Source of the DNA: Callorhinus ursinus
Lineage: Eukaryota; Chordata; Mammalia; Carnivora; Otariidae
Length of the DNA stretch: 64,000 bases
Assembly: GCF_003265705.1 (NCBI RefSeq)
Contig: NW_020312894.1
Span: 6,207,716 to 6,271,715 of the forward strand
Direction of reading: 5' to 3'
The notes beneath the pieces are model-generated. The model was not told where the DNA came from, made no database searches, and saw nothing but the letters and a program-made list of their open reading frames with translations. Positions 46,506 to 57,110 of this stretch are shown here, in pieces. Every line of letters starts with the position of its first letter. Within the stretch, counting starts at the first letter, position 1. A program made the position numbers and the translations under genes.

Positions 46506-46793
46506 AAGCAAAAGTATTTTCTGGAAGCAGCGAGAAGCAACAAGGAGAAGCACGTGTGACTTTGTCTGCTCCCCCAGTGGAACAGAAGCTGGTTAAAGAG
46601 TTCCTTCCCGATGGGTGTAGCTCTCCAAACAACAGCTGTCAGTCTAGCAACTTCTCTGAGCCCTCAGAGAGTCAACAGCAAAGCTTCCTGAAATCCGGAA
46701 TCCCTTTATCTGGCTTTCTTTGCCCCTTACAAGATTTATGCACATCTCCACAGGAAGACAGTGATGTTCAGATAGAAAGAGAGTCCCCCAAAG
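46506..46793 (+). CDS. C10orf90: C10orf90 (FATS) coding exon A
   Basis: An internal coding exon ending in AAAG/GTAAGG, with acceptor at the tandem AG before 46506 (or 46503). It encodes about 96 residues starting EAKVFSGSSEKQQGEARVT, rich in Ser, Gln and Glu, with no folded domain visible; likely a disordered linker ahead of the ALMS motif. It ends one base into a codon, and the next exon supplies the other two bases (Gly). The protein is a centrosome/cytoskeleton-associated factor described as a p53-pathway tumour suppressor at a fragile site. The gene assignment rests mainly on the ALMS-motif exon downstream and on phase continuity. An open frame extends leftward into intron (46358), but the acceptor and composition place the exon start here. 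Confidence 0.82.
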
Positions 46794-47559
46794 GTAAGGA
46801 GCAAGGGAGGTAGGGTTGAGGTGGTTCTGCTGTGATATTCATATGGAAAATGGTATGATGTCTTCCTGAGCCCTGGTGCACACAAGCTCACCTCATAAAG
46901 CTGTCCCTTCTGGACCGTGTGAGCTGAGAGCGAGCAGGACCTGCAGGTTTCCATGGTGGGTGAGTTCTCCCTCCCAAGCATGGAGAAGACAACCCTGTGT
47001 GGGTCAGGGATTCCGGCCCCGCTGCGCAGCGGGTCCGGATCCACCAAGGCCTAGAGGAAAGCCACTCCCAGGCACATGGCAGGCTCCCAGGCTTAGCTAA
47101 GGAGGGTATGAGACGTTGGTGTGGCTGCTCTGAGGTCCACCAGGCCGCCCGTGGTCTTCCGTGAGTGCCTAGCAAGGGTCCTGTCTGAGAGGTGCAGGCC
47201 CTGCAGTGTCCTCCAGGTGGGTCCCAGTCTGAGCCTCGCACCGATGAGGGAACCAAGAATTCCAACCCAGCCATCCCTCTTCTAAGACCCAAGCAGCTGA
47301 CCCCTATTAATATTGCGGTGAACAGCGGTATATAAAAGAATATAAAGGTAGAATAGAAAAGAGATCTGTGGTGCCCAGTTTTCAGTGAGAAAACTTAGAT
47401 CTCCTATCACTCTGAAGGTTTTCCCCAAACAGCTATGGATAAGGACAAAAAGAAACCCACCAGGTTATATAGCTTTGCAATATAAAGGTTAAAAGGGCTA
47501 TCGTAGTTGACAAAACTAATTTCACCTGGGAGCCAAGTTAATCCCTAGTTCTTCATCCA
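46794..47559. other. Intron, first part
   Basis: No repeat clearly recognised. A 134-residue minus frame (46888-47292) lacks any known domain. Confidence 0.4.
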
Positions 47560-48790
47560 TTAATATATTGAAGAAACATTGATTAAACACCTACTATATA
47601 CACACCTACTGTGTGCCGGTCACTGTGCTCAGTGCTGGAGACACCAGGAGCATACCTGTGTCTGTGCCGAGCCGTCAGGAAGCTGCCGGTGGCCGCAGGG
47701 GCTCCAGGGTGGGGCTGGACAGAGATCTCCTCCTCAAGGAAATGATTCTGAGCAGGGACTTGAAAGCTGACTAGAAGCTTACAGATCAGACCTGAGGGTG
47801 AAGAGTATTGCGGACTGAGGGAAAGGCACGCACAAAGCAAAGAGTTGATGGAGAGAATATGGTTGATTTGGGATCCAGGGGGCCAGAGTGCTAGGAGGCA
47901 GAGGGGGACCTAGTGGGAGTCTGAGGTCACACGGTCAAGTCGGAACGTCCTTCAAACCCACTCAGGGGCTTTGAACTGAAGTCAAGGCCAAGCCTTTGAG
48001 GGGCAGAGATCTAATTAGATTCCCTCTGAAAGAGACTGTCTCCTGGATGGAGGCAGGGCGGGGGGGTTGGGGATGGATGGGAGATGGTGAGGCTGGGGGC
48101 TGAGGCCCTGCCAAGGAGCACAGAGTGGGGAGGAGAGGCCACAGTAGTGAGACTTTGAAGATACAAGGGAGCACTGATGTGAGCACTGATGAAGACGGGC
48201 ATGCCTGCACCGCCCCTGGGGTGCGGGGGCTGGTGGTGGGGTGCAGGTGGGAAAGGATGTGAGGCACTGTGGCATCCCTGTGGATGCGGTGAGGCAGGAG
48301 AAAGTTCACAGCAAGAAATGGGGACGGTGTGGTGGAAGGTGTAATTAACTCTAGCCGCAGGGGGCTTGGGGGATCGATATCTGGGCCGGTCGGTTAGGCT
48401 GGAAGCAGGAATAGGGGAGCAACAGGGAAATCCTCCAGGAAGCACAAGAGCAGATGCCCGAAGGAATGAAAGAGGACGATTTGAGAGCCTCTAAGTAGTA
48501 TGTTGTTGGCACAGAACGGAAGGCAATAGTTGGAAGTGGAGCGTCCACCACAAACGAGCTACAAAAAGTCTGGGCTGCCTGCAGGACCTGTAGGTCTTAG
48601 GGAACATGGGTGGATTTTACATAGAAAGAGGACAGCTGGTTCAGGCCAGAGAGGATCCAGGCATGGATGGTGGATGTTCTAGCAGGGGCTTCAGGTAAGA
48701 GATTCAGGGGACCATGGAGATGCGTCCTGTGGCCCCTTGAGCCTCCTAATGGCCACCTCTCCACTCCCAACAGAACCAGCTCCTAGCAGG
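47560..48790 (-). mobile_element. L2 LINE, long antisense fragment
   Basis: Starts 'gattaaacacctactatat', 'tgtgccggtcactgtgctc', then 'gagcagggacttgaaagct', 'acggtcaagtcggaacgtc' and 'gatccaggcatggatggtg', in the order of the reverse L2 3' region. Diverged with deletions. Open frames on the minus strand (48011-48445) are artefacts. Confidence 0.55.
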
Positions 48791-49350
48791 CTCCTGGGCT
48801 GCCCCCAGGGAGAGATGCAAGGTGAATATGACATGGTCCAGCCCTCGAAGGGGTCCCAGGCTTGTGGGCTTAAAGCACCCTGTTATGACCTTACCCCGTA
48901 AGCAGTGCTGCTGCGTGTGGCAAGCGTGTTCTGCCGTGAGAGCACACCGCTGGTGGGATGGAGCCTGCTTTGGGAAGGAGGGCACTTCCTAAAGGATTGG
49001 GGCTCAGCCTGCAGGTCGGAGGTCCCTGGGTTTGTGGCGGCAATAGGAGGGCATATGGGTGAGGAGTAAGATGCTGTTGGGTTTCAGAGCTGGGGAGGTG
49101 CTGGGAGGCTGTGTTGGGGGGCGGTGCGGACGAGGGTAGGGGAGCTCACACAGGAAGAGTGGGCTAGCGTGGACGGAAGGGACAGTGTGTCCCTGGCGGA
49201 GCAGTTGGTCAGCAAGTGGTCAGTGAATGCGTATTAATTCGTCCTTCCCCGTGCCAGAGGCTGTCCTGCCCAAAGTGCTGTTGAATCAGTGTGCCCCCTG
49301 ACCTTTTCCACAAGGGATTGTCAATGGCCCAGGAAGTGACCAGATCCAGC
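48791..49350. other. Intron, nothing recognised
   Basis: G-rich mixed sequence; may include more L2 remnant. No exon. Confidence 0.35.

Positions 49351-49351
<1 letters not shown>

Positions 49352-49397
<46 letters not shown>
49352..49397. repeat. (AG)n microsatellite
   Basis: About 46 bases of AG dinucleotide, slightly impure at the left ('gagagacag'). Confidence 0.95.
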
Positions 49398-49399
<2 letters not shown>

Positions 49400-49703
49400 A
49401 TTCCAATTATACATGTAAAGCCAGTGGTATTCACTAGCGGTTGAAGGGAAGGGATAAATAATTGAACACCGGTTTTCTGTCTTACATCATTAGTGTAGCA
49501 AACATAAGACAAATTAATACACTGTCCCCAAACAACTGAGCTATAACAATTGTACAGGACACACTTAATATGAAGCCTGGAATAGAAAAGTTTCTTTTCA
49601 TTGTGAACAGAAGCATTTTGAACCCTGGAAGCCGAGGGAATACCTCCATGGTATAATTAGCCGGTGCAAAGTCTGGCTGCCCACAGACATGCCTCCCTGT
49701 GAC
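49398..49703. other. Intron, nothing recognised
   Basis: No repeat or exon recognised. Confidence 0.35.
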
Positions 49704-49731
49704 GGGGGGGGGGGGGGGGGGGGGAGGGGGG
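49704..49731. repeat. Poly-G run, quadruplex candidate
   Basis: Twenty-one G, one A, six G. It lies about 155 bases upstream of the next C10orf90 exon on the coding strand, so it would be present in the pre-mRNA. Confidence 0.9.
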
Positions 49732-49885
49732 CCTGTGGAGGCAGGATCTCATAGGCTTAACGAGGCCCATTAATAACCCACTGGTGTTTCTATTTTCCAA
49801 ATTGTCTTCTGTGTCTCATGACTCTGAGAAGCCAGGAGGAAATCTTGCTGCCCCTCTAAATGGGATTCTAAATCTTCTCTCCCAG

Positions 49886-50073
49886 GGGATTACAAGTGCT
49901 GTGACTTGGTTGTGAAAATAAAGGAATGCAGGAAGAGTGAGGAGCCCCCCGAGCCAGCACCCCTGGAACCAGCACCCCCAGAGCCAGTGTCCCCTGAGCC
50001 ACCAGAGACCCCTGACCTGTCCGAAGACTGTTCTGAGGGTCAAGGAACACCTGTAAGCTCCTTGACCTTGCAG
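49886..50073 (+). CDS. C10orf90: C10orf90 (FATS) coding exon B
   Basis: Acceptor 'ttctctcccag' before 49886 and donor CAG/GTAAGG after 50073. With the base carried from exon A it encodes 63 residues: GDYKCCDLVVKIKECRKSEE, then a Pro/Glu stretch, then PDLSEDCSEGQGTPVSSLTLQ, ending in phase 0. Length plus the carried base is exactly 63 codons. The middle is a run of four 15-base units (49951-50010) coding for EPAPL, EPAPP, EPVSP and EPPET. The Cys-Cys and VVKIKEC portion looks conserved in character, while the Pro-rich part is likely disordered. The next exon supplies the ALMS motif directly after LTLQ. Confidence 0.88.
49951..50010 (+). repeat. Coding minisatellite, four 15-bp units
   Basis: Units 'gagccagcacccctg', 'gaaccagcaccccca', 'gagccagtgtcccct' and 'gagccaccagagacc' in frame, giving an EPxxP-like pentapeptide repeat in exon B. 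Confidence 0.85.
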
Positions 50074-50164
50074 GTAAGGCCCTCTGTGCACCCCGGCTTG
50101 ATCCCCACCGAGGGGAGACCTCTCCTGGGGAGTCCGTGGTGGGGGGGGTCACGATCTCACTTCC

Positions 50165-50310
50165 ACCTCTGAGACTGGAGGCTTGACTCCCCTTCGTAAT
50201 GGCTGTGTGACCCTGGGCAGGTCCCCTAACCTTTCTGGGCCTCTGTTTCACAGTGTGAGTGCTGGAGAAATGATGTCTACTCCACTGGGCTAGAATGAGG
50301 ATCGCATAAT
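50165..50310 (+). mobile_element. MIR SINE, sense
   Basis: 'atggctgtgtgaccctggg', 'caggtcccctaacctttct', 'gggcctctgtttcacagtg' match the MIR core ('ctgtgtgaccttgggcaag'). Confidence 0.75.
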
Positions 50311-50374
50311 ATTGGTCATGACAATGATCATAATGATCATAGTAGTGACAGCATTTCTTCTTTTTATTTTTTTA

Positions 50375-50560
50375 ACAGCATTTCTTGAGAAGTTATGGGT
50401 AACACTGCGCAGGTCCCTTTATAGGCATCAGGGCCTTCCATCCACGCTGCCCCCCTATGGGGCACGGGTCCCTGTGATCCCATCTTCAAGTGAGGATATT
50501 AAGCTTTGGAAAGATTAAGGAGGTTGCCCTAAATCACATGGCCATGAGCTCAGGGATGTG
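50375..50560 (-). mobile_element. MIR SINE, antisense
   Basis: 'catttcttgagaagttatg', 'agtgaggatattaagcttt', 'ccctaaatcacatggccat' follow reverse MIR ('gatgaggaaactgaggct', 'ccaaggtcacacagct'). Confidence 0.6.
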
Positions 50561-51065
50561 AAAGCTTTCATTTGGTGTCTGTTCCTGGTTGTAGAAGTAA
50601 TACGTACACATTTTTTAAAGTTCAAAATTACAGAGAGATAAAAATTAGCAGGGCAGACAACTCTGAGAAAGCTCCTGCTAGCAGCGTGTTGTATAATCGG
50701 GCATACTATCTGGGAAAGGACTTGATAGGCTGTAAACATCCCTGCAGATGTGCGGACAGTGCCATTGGCCGGTCCCTGCCCCCGGGGTCCTCGATAGGTC
50801 CATGGGAAGAGACTCATGATGACCCTGAAACAGCCGCGCTGGGCCAAGAGGCTGTTCCCAGGGGCTCTCTGAGCAGCCCCAGTGTGCCTGGGACCAGGGG
50901 ACGGTGCCATGGAGATCAAGTGGCCAAGAAGACTCCTTTCCCGGCACAGCTGCCAAGGCCACTTCCAGGATGCAGATGGAGCCTGAACTGCCCTCCCCAT
51001 GGGAACCCTGAGCTCCCAAAGGGCTGGGGGAGGAGTGAGGCAGAGGAACAGTCTGCCATATGGTA
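50561..51065. other. Intron, nothing recognised
   Basis: A 164-residue plus frame and a 184-residue minus frame overlap here. Neither has a domain or proper splice borders; the first part (50570-50690) may be an old LINE 3' end. Confidence 0.4.
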
Positions 51066-51069
51066 GCAT

Positions 51070-51165
51070 ATCCTACCCTACTGTGTGCGGGGCTCAGGGC
51101 AGTGGCGGGAGGGCCACAGGGTGGGTGAGAGCCATGGCATCCAGGAGCTCACAGCCCAGCCTGGC
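51070..51165 (-). mobile_element. L2 3' end fragment, antisense
   Basis: 'ctactgtgtgcggggctca' and 'ggcatccaggagctcacag' match the reverse L2 3' end. Confidence 0.5.
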
Positions 51166-51389
51166 CATCAGTGTGTATGAATCCATTGTACGAGGTGGTC
51201 TGTGAGGTACCACAAGGCTCGGGCCGAACGGGACGACCCGACAGAGCTTACCGGGAGAGCTGGAGCACTCTGACGGGTGCGGCTAGGGTATTCCTCCAGG
51301 CAGTGGAACCATCTGAACAGAGGTTTTCAAGGAATAGCAAGAAGGCAGTGTGGAAAAAAAACGTGGAGGCCCCTCAGATCCACCAAACC
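51166..51389. other. Intron, nothing recognised
   Basis: No exon or identified repeat. Confidence 0.35.
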
Positions 51390-51545
51390 ACAATGAGCCT
51401 CGGATTTTGCCTCCATCAAATGGGGATAAGTGTATCTGCTGTTCAGAATCAATGTGGGGATTCCCAGAGACAGCGGAGCCACATAAAGCGCGTAGCCCAG
51501 TGTCTGACACAGAGTGGAACGCATCGGTGGTGGTATCTTTTTCAG
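51390..51545 (+). mobile_element. MIR SINE, sense (3' half)
   Basis: 'ctccatcaaatggggataa', 'cataaagcgcgtagcccag' and 'tgtctgacacagagtggaa' match MIR ('ctgtaaaatggggataata', 'taaagcgcttagaacagtg'). Confidence 0.7.
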
Positions 51546-52194
51546 TGGACCTGAGCACGTGCATGGGTGGAGGGGGGCGTGTACTGAGGGATATGGCCGA
51601 AGTGGAAATATGGCCATGCAGACATCCGCTGCAGAGCTTGCAGAACCAGTTTGCATAGGCAAAGATACTTTGCCAACTTTTTCTTCCTGGGAATAGACAT
51701 TCCTGTTAGCCAAGATGACTGTTTCTCCTGAAAAGGCATGTATTTCACACTGGGTGGATGATCTCGGTCTGTGCGTGAGGCGTCCAACCCCCAGCAGAAG
51801 CAAGTGACTCATGGTGCCTTCATTCCTTCCCCACCCATGTCTCTTTGGAGGAGGGAGTTCGGGGCCCTCGGATTTCAGTCTGTTGGAAACCGACTGGATT
51901 GACGGGGAAGAAGGGATGGGTAGAAGTGTGCCACCTTGCTGTGAGTGGCCAGGCAGTCACGCTGCAGCGGGGCCCTGGGGGCTGGCTGGGATTGGCCCGC
52001 AGGACCTATGTCCTCAACATGCCTGTCACAGTCCTCACACAAGGCAGTGGCAGAAAATCGTGGTGTGCGGATGCGCTGTGGCTGTTGGTCTTTGAATGTT
52101 GTGCTTTTGATCAGCTTCTTGACCAAATCAGAGGGATGTCTCTCTTGCCCGCATCACTTCTATTAAAGATAAAATATTCTCTTGCTGCTGTTAG
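51546..52194. other. Intron before the ALMS-motif exon
   Basis: No repeat recognised. It ends in 'ttctcttgctgctgttag', the acceptor for the next exon. Open frames here are chance. Confidence 0.45.
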
Positions 52195-52372
52195 GAAGCC
52201 CTGGAAGTCCGGAAACCCCAGTTCATTTCTCGTTCCCAAGAACGGCTGAAGAAACTAGAACACAGGGTACAGCAGAGAAAAGCCCAGCGGACGGAGAACC
52301 TGGGCCAGAAGCAGAGTCTCTTTCCTCCCCGCGCCAACAAGAAGCAGTTCACGGTTCCCCACCCTCTTAGCG
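52195..52372 (+). CDS. C10orf90: C10orf90 (FATS) coding exon C, ALMS motif start
   Basis: Acceptor 'gctgctgttag' before 52195 and donor AGCG/GTAAGC after 52372. 178 bases: 59 codons plus one base. The product begins EALEVRKPQFISRSQERLKK and goes on through a basic helix (LEHRVQQRKAQR) to KKQFTVPHPLS. The pattern 'KPxFISRSQERLKKLE' is the start of the ALMS motif found at the C-termini of ALMS1, C10orf90 and KIAA1731, which by published work guides these proteins to centrosomes or actin. In C10orf90 the remainder of the motif is encoded by a further exon, which I could not find before 64000. This exon is the strongest evidence for the gene name; C10orf90 fits better than ALMS1 because of the short preceding exons. 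Confidence 0.93.
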
Positions 52373-54080
52373 GTAAGCTCCAGGGGCCTCGGGAGGGCAG
52401 GTGAGACCAGGGGGGTCTGAGGGGCCTGGGACTGTGGTGATGGTACAAGTGATACCCTGGACCTGCCCCGGACTCAGGTTTGCTCCACGCATCCAAACCG
52501 CAGTTTCATAAAGCCTGCTCCGGAAGCCAGCCCATTGTGGGAGCTTCTAGAGGGCACTGAATTCAGCTGAACTAGCTTGGGACACAAATTTACCACTGTA
52601 GCTGGGAAAGAAGCCACACAACTGTAGCAGCCAGGGTAGCAAGTTCAAATTCTTGGCTCCTAACAGACATTTGCAAGCGATCCCCTTTGCCCTGTATAGA
52701 TTGCAAAACAGATCTCAGGGTGAGAGGGTGACTCCAGCTTGTCTACATCAACATTCGTCATCTTGAAACCCTTTTCCTGCTGGGAGCTCGGAGAGTAGAT
52801 GGCCAGCTTTCCAAACGCTGTGGAGCCAGTGTCGAGCTGACCCCGTGAGGGGCGGCACGCATACACTCGTTAGACAGGGAGAACTCAGGAATCTTCTCTG
52901 GGCCAGGCACCATGCTGGGAGCTGGGGATAGCACTGTGAGCCAGACTGGCCTTGATCCTTTCTTCCTGGAGCTTATAAACAGACTATTAAAGCAGCAAGA
53001 AAAACAAGAAGAGACGAGAGCAAAAATGGGGACATCGGAGCACATACGGATGGCCTGCCAACTCAAATCTGAAAATCTGGAGGCCTGGGGAAACCTCCCT
53101 TTTATTCCTTTGGATAGAGGAACAAGATCTTTCTTCCTAGGAAAATGTTCTGGCCCCCAGGAGGTGAAATCATGAGTATAAATCTGAATAAAAGTCCTTT
53201 AGGGAAATAACCATATTCAATAAAATGCAGCTTAGCAAACATTACAGACACTGTAGGGGAGCCTGGGTGACAGAGGACAAAGGGTGTTATTCCAGAATTC
53301 CTGCTCACCTCCTTGGCCTGTGGGCAGGCTGTCTCCTTCATCCACCCATGGTGCTGCAGGTCATAAGACCCCGGGCAAGGGTGCATCCTTCTCGTGGCAG
53401 AGGATTTAGCAGAACACCTGCTGCTCCTTCCCAGTGACATTTTCTAGTATGCTTTAAAAAAAAAAAAAAAAAAAAAGGAAATCAACAAAATGAACATGCA
53501 GAGACTTTCCCTCTTTGAAAATGAGTCTCACCAGTGTTACAAGCTGCTTGACAGATCCAAGCTCGATTTGGGTGTGTTCTCTTGGGGACTAAAATCTCTG
53601 GCTCGACAAAGAGCAACCTGGGTTCAGGTGCACGCTTTTCAAGTCACTAGGAGGAACCAACCGTCAGCCATAAGTGGGAGCCCCCCTGGACACTTGGACA
53701 TCTGAGCTTGTCCTGGAAGGGCTTCAAGGGTGCTCCTGATGTGTGGGCCACTTGGCCTTGACATTTTTGAAGATCCTGCCTATTAAAAAATGGTTAACAA
53801 ATGTGTTGTCAACAAACATAAGACAGTGCCACTGTAGAGCTCAACAGATGCACGTATGAAAAATGGCTTCTGATTAGCTTCTTTTTCAGTCAGATCCCTT
53901 TGTTTTGTGTGGGAAGAAATGGGGACCCAGGGACACTCAGGAGTGTCTTCTGTGTGGGGCCATTCCTCAGCGGCAGCGCTGGGTTCTTCATCCCCTGGGC
54001 CAGCTGCTTTCCAGCTATGCCACACGGTGGGTGCCAAATCCTCCAGGATTACTATCATCACCAATATTAGAGAGATGCCC
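52373..54080. other. Intron with minor repeats
   Basis: 52905-52985 resembles an antisense L2 3' end ('catgctgggagctggggat', 'tcctggagcttataaacag'). 53455-53476 is an A run. The rest is unrecognised, with no exon. Confidence 0.45.
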
Positions 54081-54084
54081 GTTG

Positions 54085-54545
54085 GTCCTCCCTAGGGCTG
54101 CTTTAACAAGTGACCACAGGCCGGGAGGCTAAAATAATAGAAATTTATTCTCTCAGAGTCAGAGGGCCAAAAATCCAAAATGAAGGTGTCTAAATGGTGG
54201 TTTTTTTTCTGGCGGCTCAGAGGGAGAATTCACGCTCTGCCTGTGTCCTCGCTTCTGGTGGCTTCTGGCAGTCTTTGGCGTTCCTTGGCTGATAGATGCA
54301 TCTCTGCGTTCCCCACCTCCATCTTCACGCGGCCGCCTCCCCTTGTCTGTGTGTCTTTGTGTTCAAATTGCCTCATCTGAGGACACCAGTCACGGGATCA
54401 GGGTCCACCCTCATCCGGCATGAACCATTCTAACTCACACGCATCTGCAAAGACCCTGTTTCCAAGTCACGATCACAGGTTGGGTTGTGGGGTAAGGACT
54501 TGAACATGTCTTTTGGGGAGACATAATTCTACCCACTACATTGTC
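54085..54545 (-). mobile_element. MLT1-like ERVL-MaLR LTR, antisense
   Basis: 'agggctgctttaacaagtg', 'aaatttattctctcagagt', 'gaggacaccagtcacggga' and 'ggggagacataattctacc' follow, in order, the reverse of a common MaLR LTR. Solo LTR; no internal retroviral genes are seen. Confidence 0.6.
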
Positions 54546-55550
54546 CAACCGTGGCGTTTTCCCCTAAACAGGTCTCCTTACAAGCTCACATTCAATGAAA
54601 TCTTTAAATGAAGTTCACTTTAAATGAACATCTTCAACTCGTCTATAATAAAGGGTGATCAGACCCAGTCAGTAGTTTTAAATAACCAAGGTACCTTTTT
54701 GCCCTCCCCAGTTCTGAGGTAGCCCCAGCAAGTAGGATGCTGTGGCCTGGACTTTGGCGCAGGGACTTTATGGCCACTCTGCCCATCCCTGAAGTATTTA
54801 TGTGTCGATGAGAGCTTTATGCTCCTGTTTGTTTGTGTTAGGTCAGTTAAAGCAGACAACTTCTGAAACCGGAGCCTCGTGTAAGCTGGGGCAAGGGAGA
54901 AGGGAGTGTTTAGGGCCCCATTAAACAAGTCTACAGTACACATCTTGTCTTCAGCCTGTCTGCTGGCAAGATGATAAAAGCGAAATGCAGATGTTTTTCT
55001 TACATGCTAAATTAGTTAATAAATCATATGCGTGAACGAGCTTTGGCTAGAGCGTCAAGATGTCCGTTAGAAGGCAGACGGGTCTGCCTTTTGAGCTGCG
55101 CTAGCTGCCTCCCATCATCGGGGTCTGCCCAGCAGTCTTGTCTTCAGCTCAGCTGGGCACTCTGGTGGCTGACAAATGCCTCGTCGGGCAGGGGCTGCCG
55201 GGACAGTGGACCCCTGACCTGCAGGGACGATGACAGCGAAGGCCAGGGGGCCAACTCTGCTTCTTGTTGACTCACGAATGCTGAGCGGTTTTCAAGGCTC
55301 AGGGCAGGGACACACGTGGACGTGCATGCACGCACGTGTGTATGAGTTCACTGGGCTCCCTGTTTGTAGATGGGGATTTGCGTGGCCAACTGAGACTCTA
55401 CAGAGAGACTAGGAAGTGGCGGATAAAGGTCCTGTCTACCGCCCGCCTGTCTTTAACTGTCTCACCAGCTGTAGCTTAAATTCCCAAAGTCCGTACACGG
55501 GTACATCTCTGTCCTTGCCCGGAGCCATCTGGGCTACCCTTGCGTGCCCA
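54546..55550. other. Intron, nothing recognised
   Basis: No exon, RNA gene or clear repeat. Confidence 0.35.
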
Positions 55551-55554
55551 TGGC

Positions 55555-56080
55555 AGTGACCCGAGAGCTTTCTCATCCATCACTTAGCAGGCCTTTCTTG
55601 AGAACTCACTGTGAGGTACAGTCCCTGGTCTCACGGGCCCGTTCACCTCGTGGGGAAGGCACATGGGTAGAAGCAGCACTTGGGGCTGGTGGAAGGCTTC
55701 TGCTGGGGAGACCTCCAAACCACACGGGGATGAGGCTGTGCCAGCGCATCGTGGTGCAGGGTGTGGGGGGGAAGGGGTGGGGGGGCGTGAGGATGTCTGT
55801 TCAGCTCGGACTGAACTGCAGAGTGGGGGGCAGAGGGCGAGACAGGGGCCGCAGGTGAGCCCAGGAGGGCTAACAGGGATTGTAAATGCTGCTTCCAAAT
55901 TTAACCTTATTCTGAGGTCGAGAGCTGAGGCAAGAGTGGCTCCAGGCAGGACAGGATGGGCAGGCCTCGGGCAGGGCAGTGGGATGCAGGATGGTGACAG
56001 ATGGGACGGCTTTTGAGGTGGCAGCATCAAGAGAATGTGGTGACTGCTGAATTGTGGAGGAGAGAAGGTGAGAGCCAGGG
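55555..56080 (-). mobile_element. Probable L2 fragment, antisense
   Basis: 'ttcttgagaactcactgtg', 'ggtacagtccctggtctca' at the left and 'agaatgtggtgactgctga' at the right resemble the reverse L2 3' region. Includes a G-rich stretch (55761-55790). Open frames are artefacts. Confidence 0.4.
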
Positions 56081-56985
56081 AAACGGAAGGCGGAAGACGG
56101 GAGGCAGGCTTTGCTTGCGGTCTCTGAGGTTATGGACTCTGCGGTCTCAGGGCACCCCCGTCCCCCGCTCCTTCCCACGTGAGGGCTCTCCCTGCTCACT
56201 CCACCACAGTTACTGGGCTGCAGGCAAGCCTTCCCCATCATCACTACACAGCTCCCAGGGGCCCGGGGGTTGGTCGTGTTCAAAGGCCGACCCTAACCTG
56301 GGAATTGGAATGTTTCAGAATTAGTCACTGCTTTTGCCTTACAGAATGAGTCTGGGCGGGGTGAACGGAGAGTGTTAGGTATAGCACCCTCAGGTGTAGC
56401 TGGTACAGCACCTGCTGGGAGCAGGTGGCTCTGTATCCACAGGTGTGGACATCCCTCGTTATCCTCCGCTGACCAGTGTGTGGCTGTAACCAGTTCCCGC
56501 TGCAGCTCCCCAGCCTCGCCCTCTTCATCGCTGGGAGTCCAGCCCAGCGCCCCCCTGGATTTCATCCCCACCTTGTGACCTGGACCCTTCCCAGCCTGAC
56601 TCTGCCCACCCCTCCCCTCCCCAGCTGGTCTCCTCAGCGGTCCTTCCTTAAGTCAGGGCCCCTAAACCACCTGATAGAAGCCTTATCTGTTTCGCCTTGT
56701 CTCTGCCCTACAGAATCCTGCCTCACCTCACCGGCCCAGCCCAAGTCCAGCCTCTTCTTGCCTCTTACTCCCAGGGCCATTCCTTCTGCTTCCTGTAATG
56801 CCTGACCTGCTCTGGGGGGTGCTGAGTGCGCCGCTCTTTATGAATCGCGGTTGCTACCTGCAGCCCGTCGGGCACCCGGCGATGCTCAGACACGCACGCT
56901 GCTGTCCTTCTGTCTCAGCTGTTTCTTCTCTGCCTGTCGGGACTCTCCTCATAGCCCTCCCAGGTTGTCCCCCTAACCTGCGAAC
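56081..56985. other. Intron, nothing firm
   Basis: C-rich sequence that may include upstream L2 remnant; open frames on both strands have no domains. Confidence 0.35.
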
Positions 56986-56989
56986 GTGT

Positions 56990-57110
56990 AGAAAACCCAT
57001 GAGGAATATCCCCTTCTTCCGCAAAGCTCTCCCTGATACTCTCATCCAGTCGCCTGCCCCCTTCTTCTTCCATCTGAGTGCTCATGGTGCTTGTATCTTT
57101 CTGGATCCCC
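56990..57110 (+). mobile_element. L2 3' region fragment, sense
   Basis: 'cgcaaagctctccctgata' and 'gctcatggtgcttgtatct' match the L2 pattern 'ggaagccttccctga' followed by 'atagcacttatca'. Confidence 0.45.

Noticed and set aside
48011..48445. 144-residue minus-strand frame rich in Pro/Ser/His
   Set aside because: Explained by antisense L2-derived G-rich sequence.
50515..51069. 184-residue minus frame and 164-residue plus frame
   Set aside because: Mutually overlapping, within a C10orf90 intron, no domain and no splice logic.
54085..54545. Endogenous retrovirus with genes
   Set aside because: Only a solo MaLR-type LTR pattern is seen; no gag, pol or env sequence nearby.
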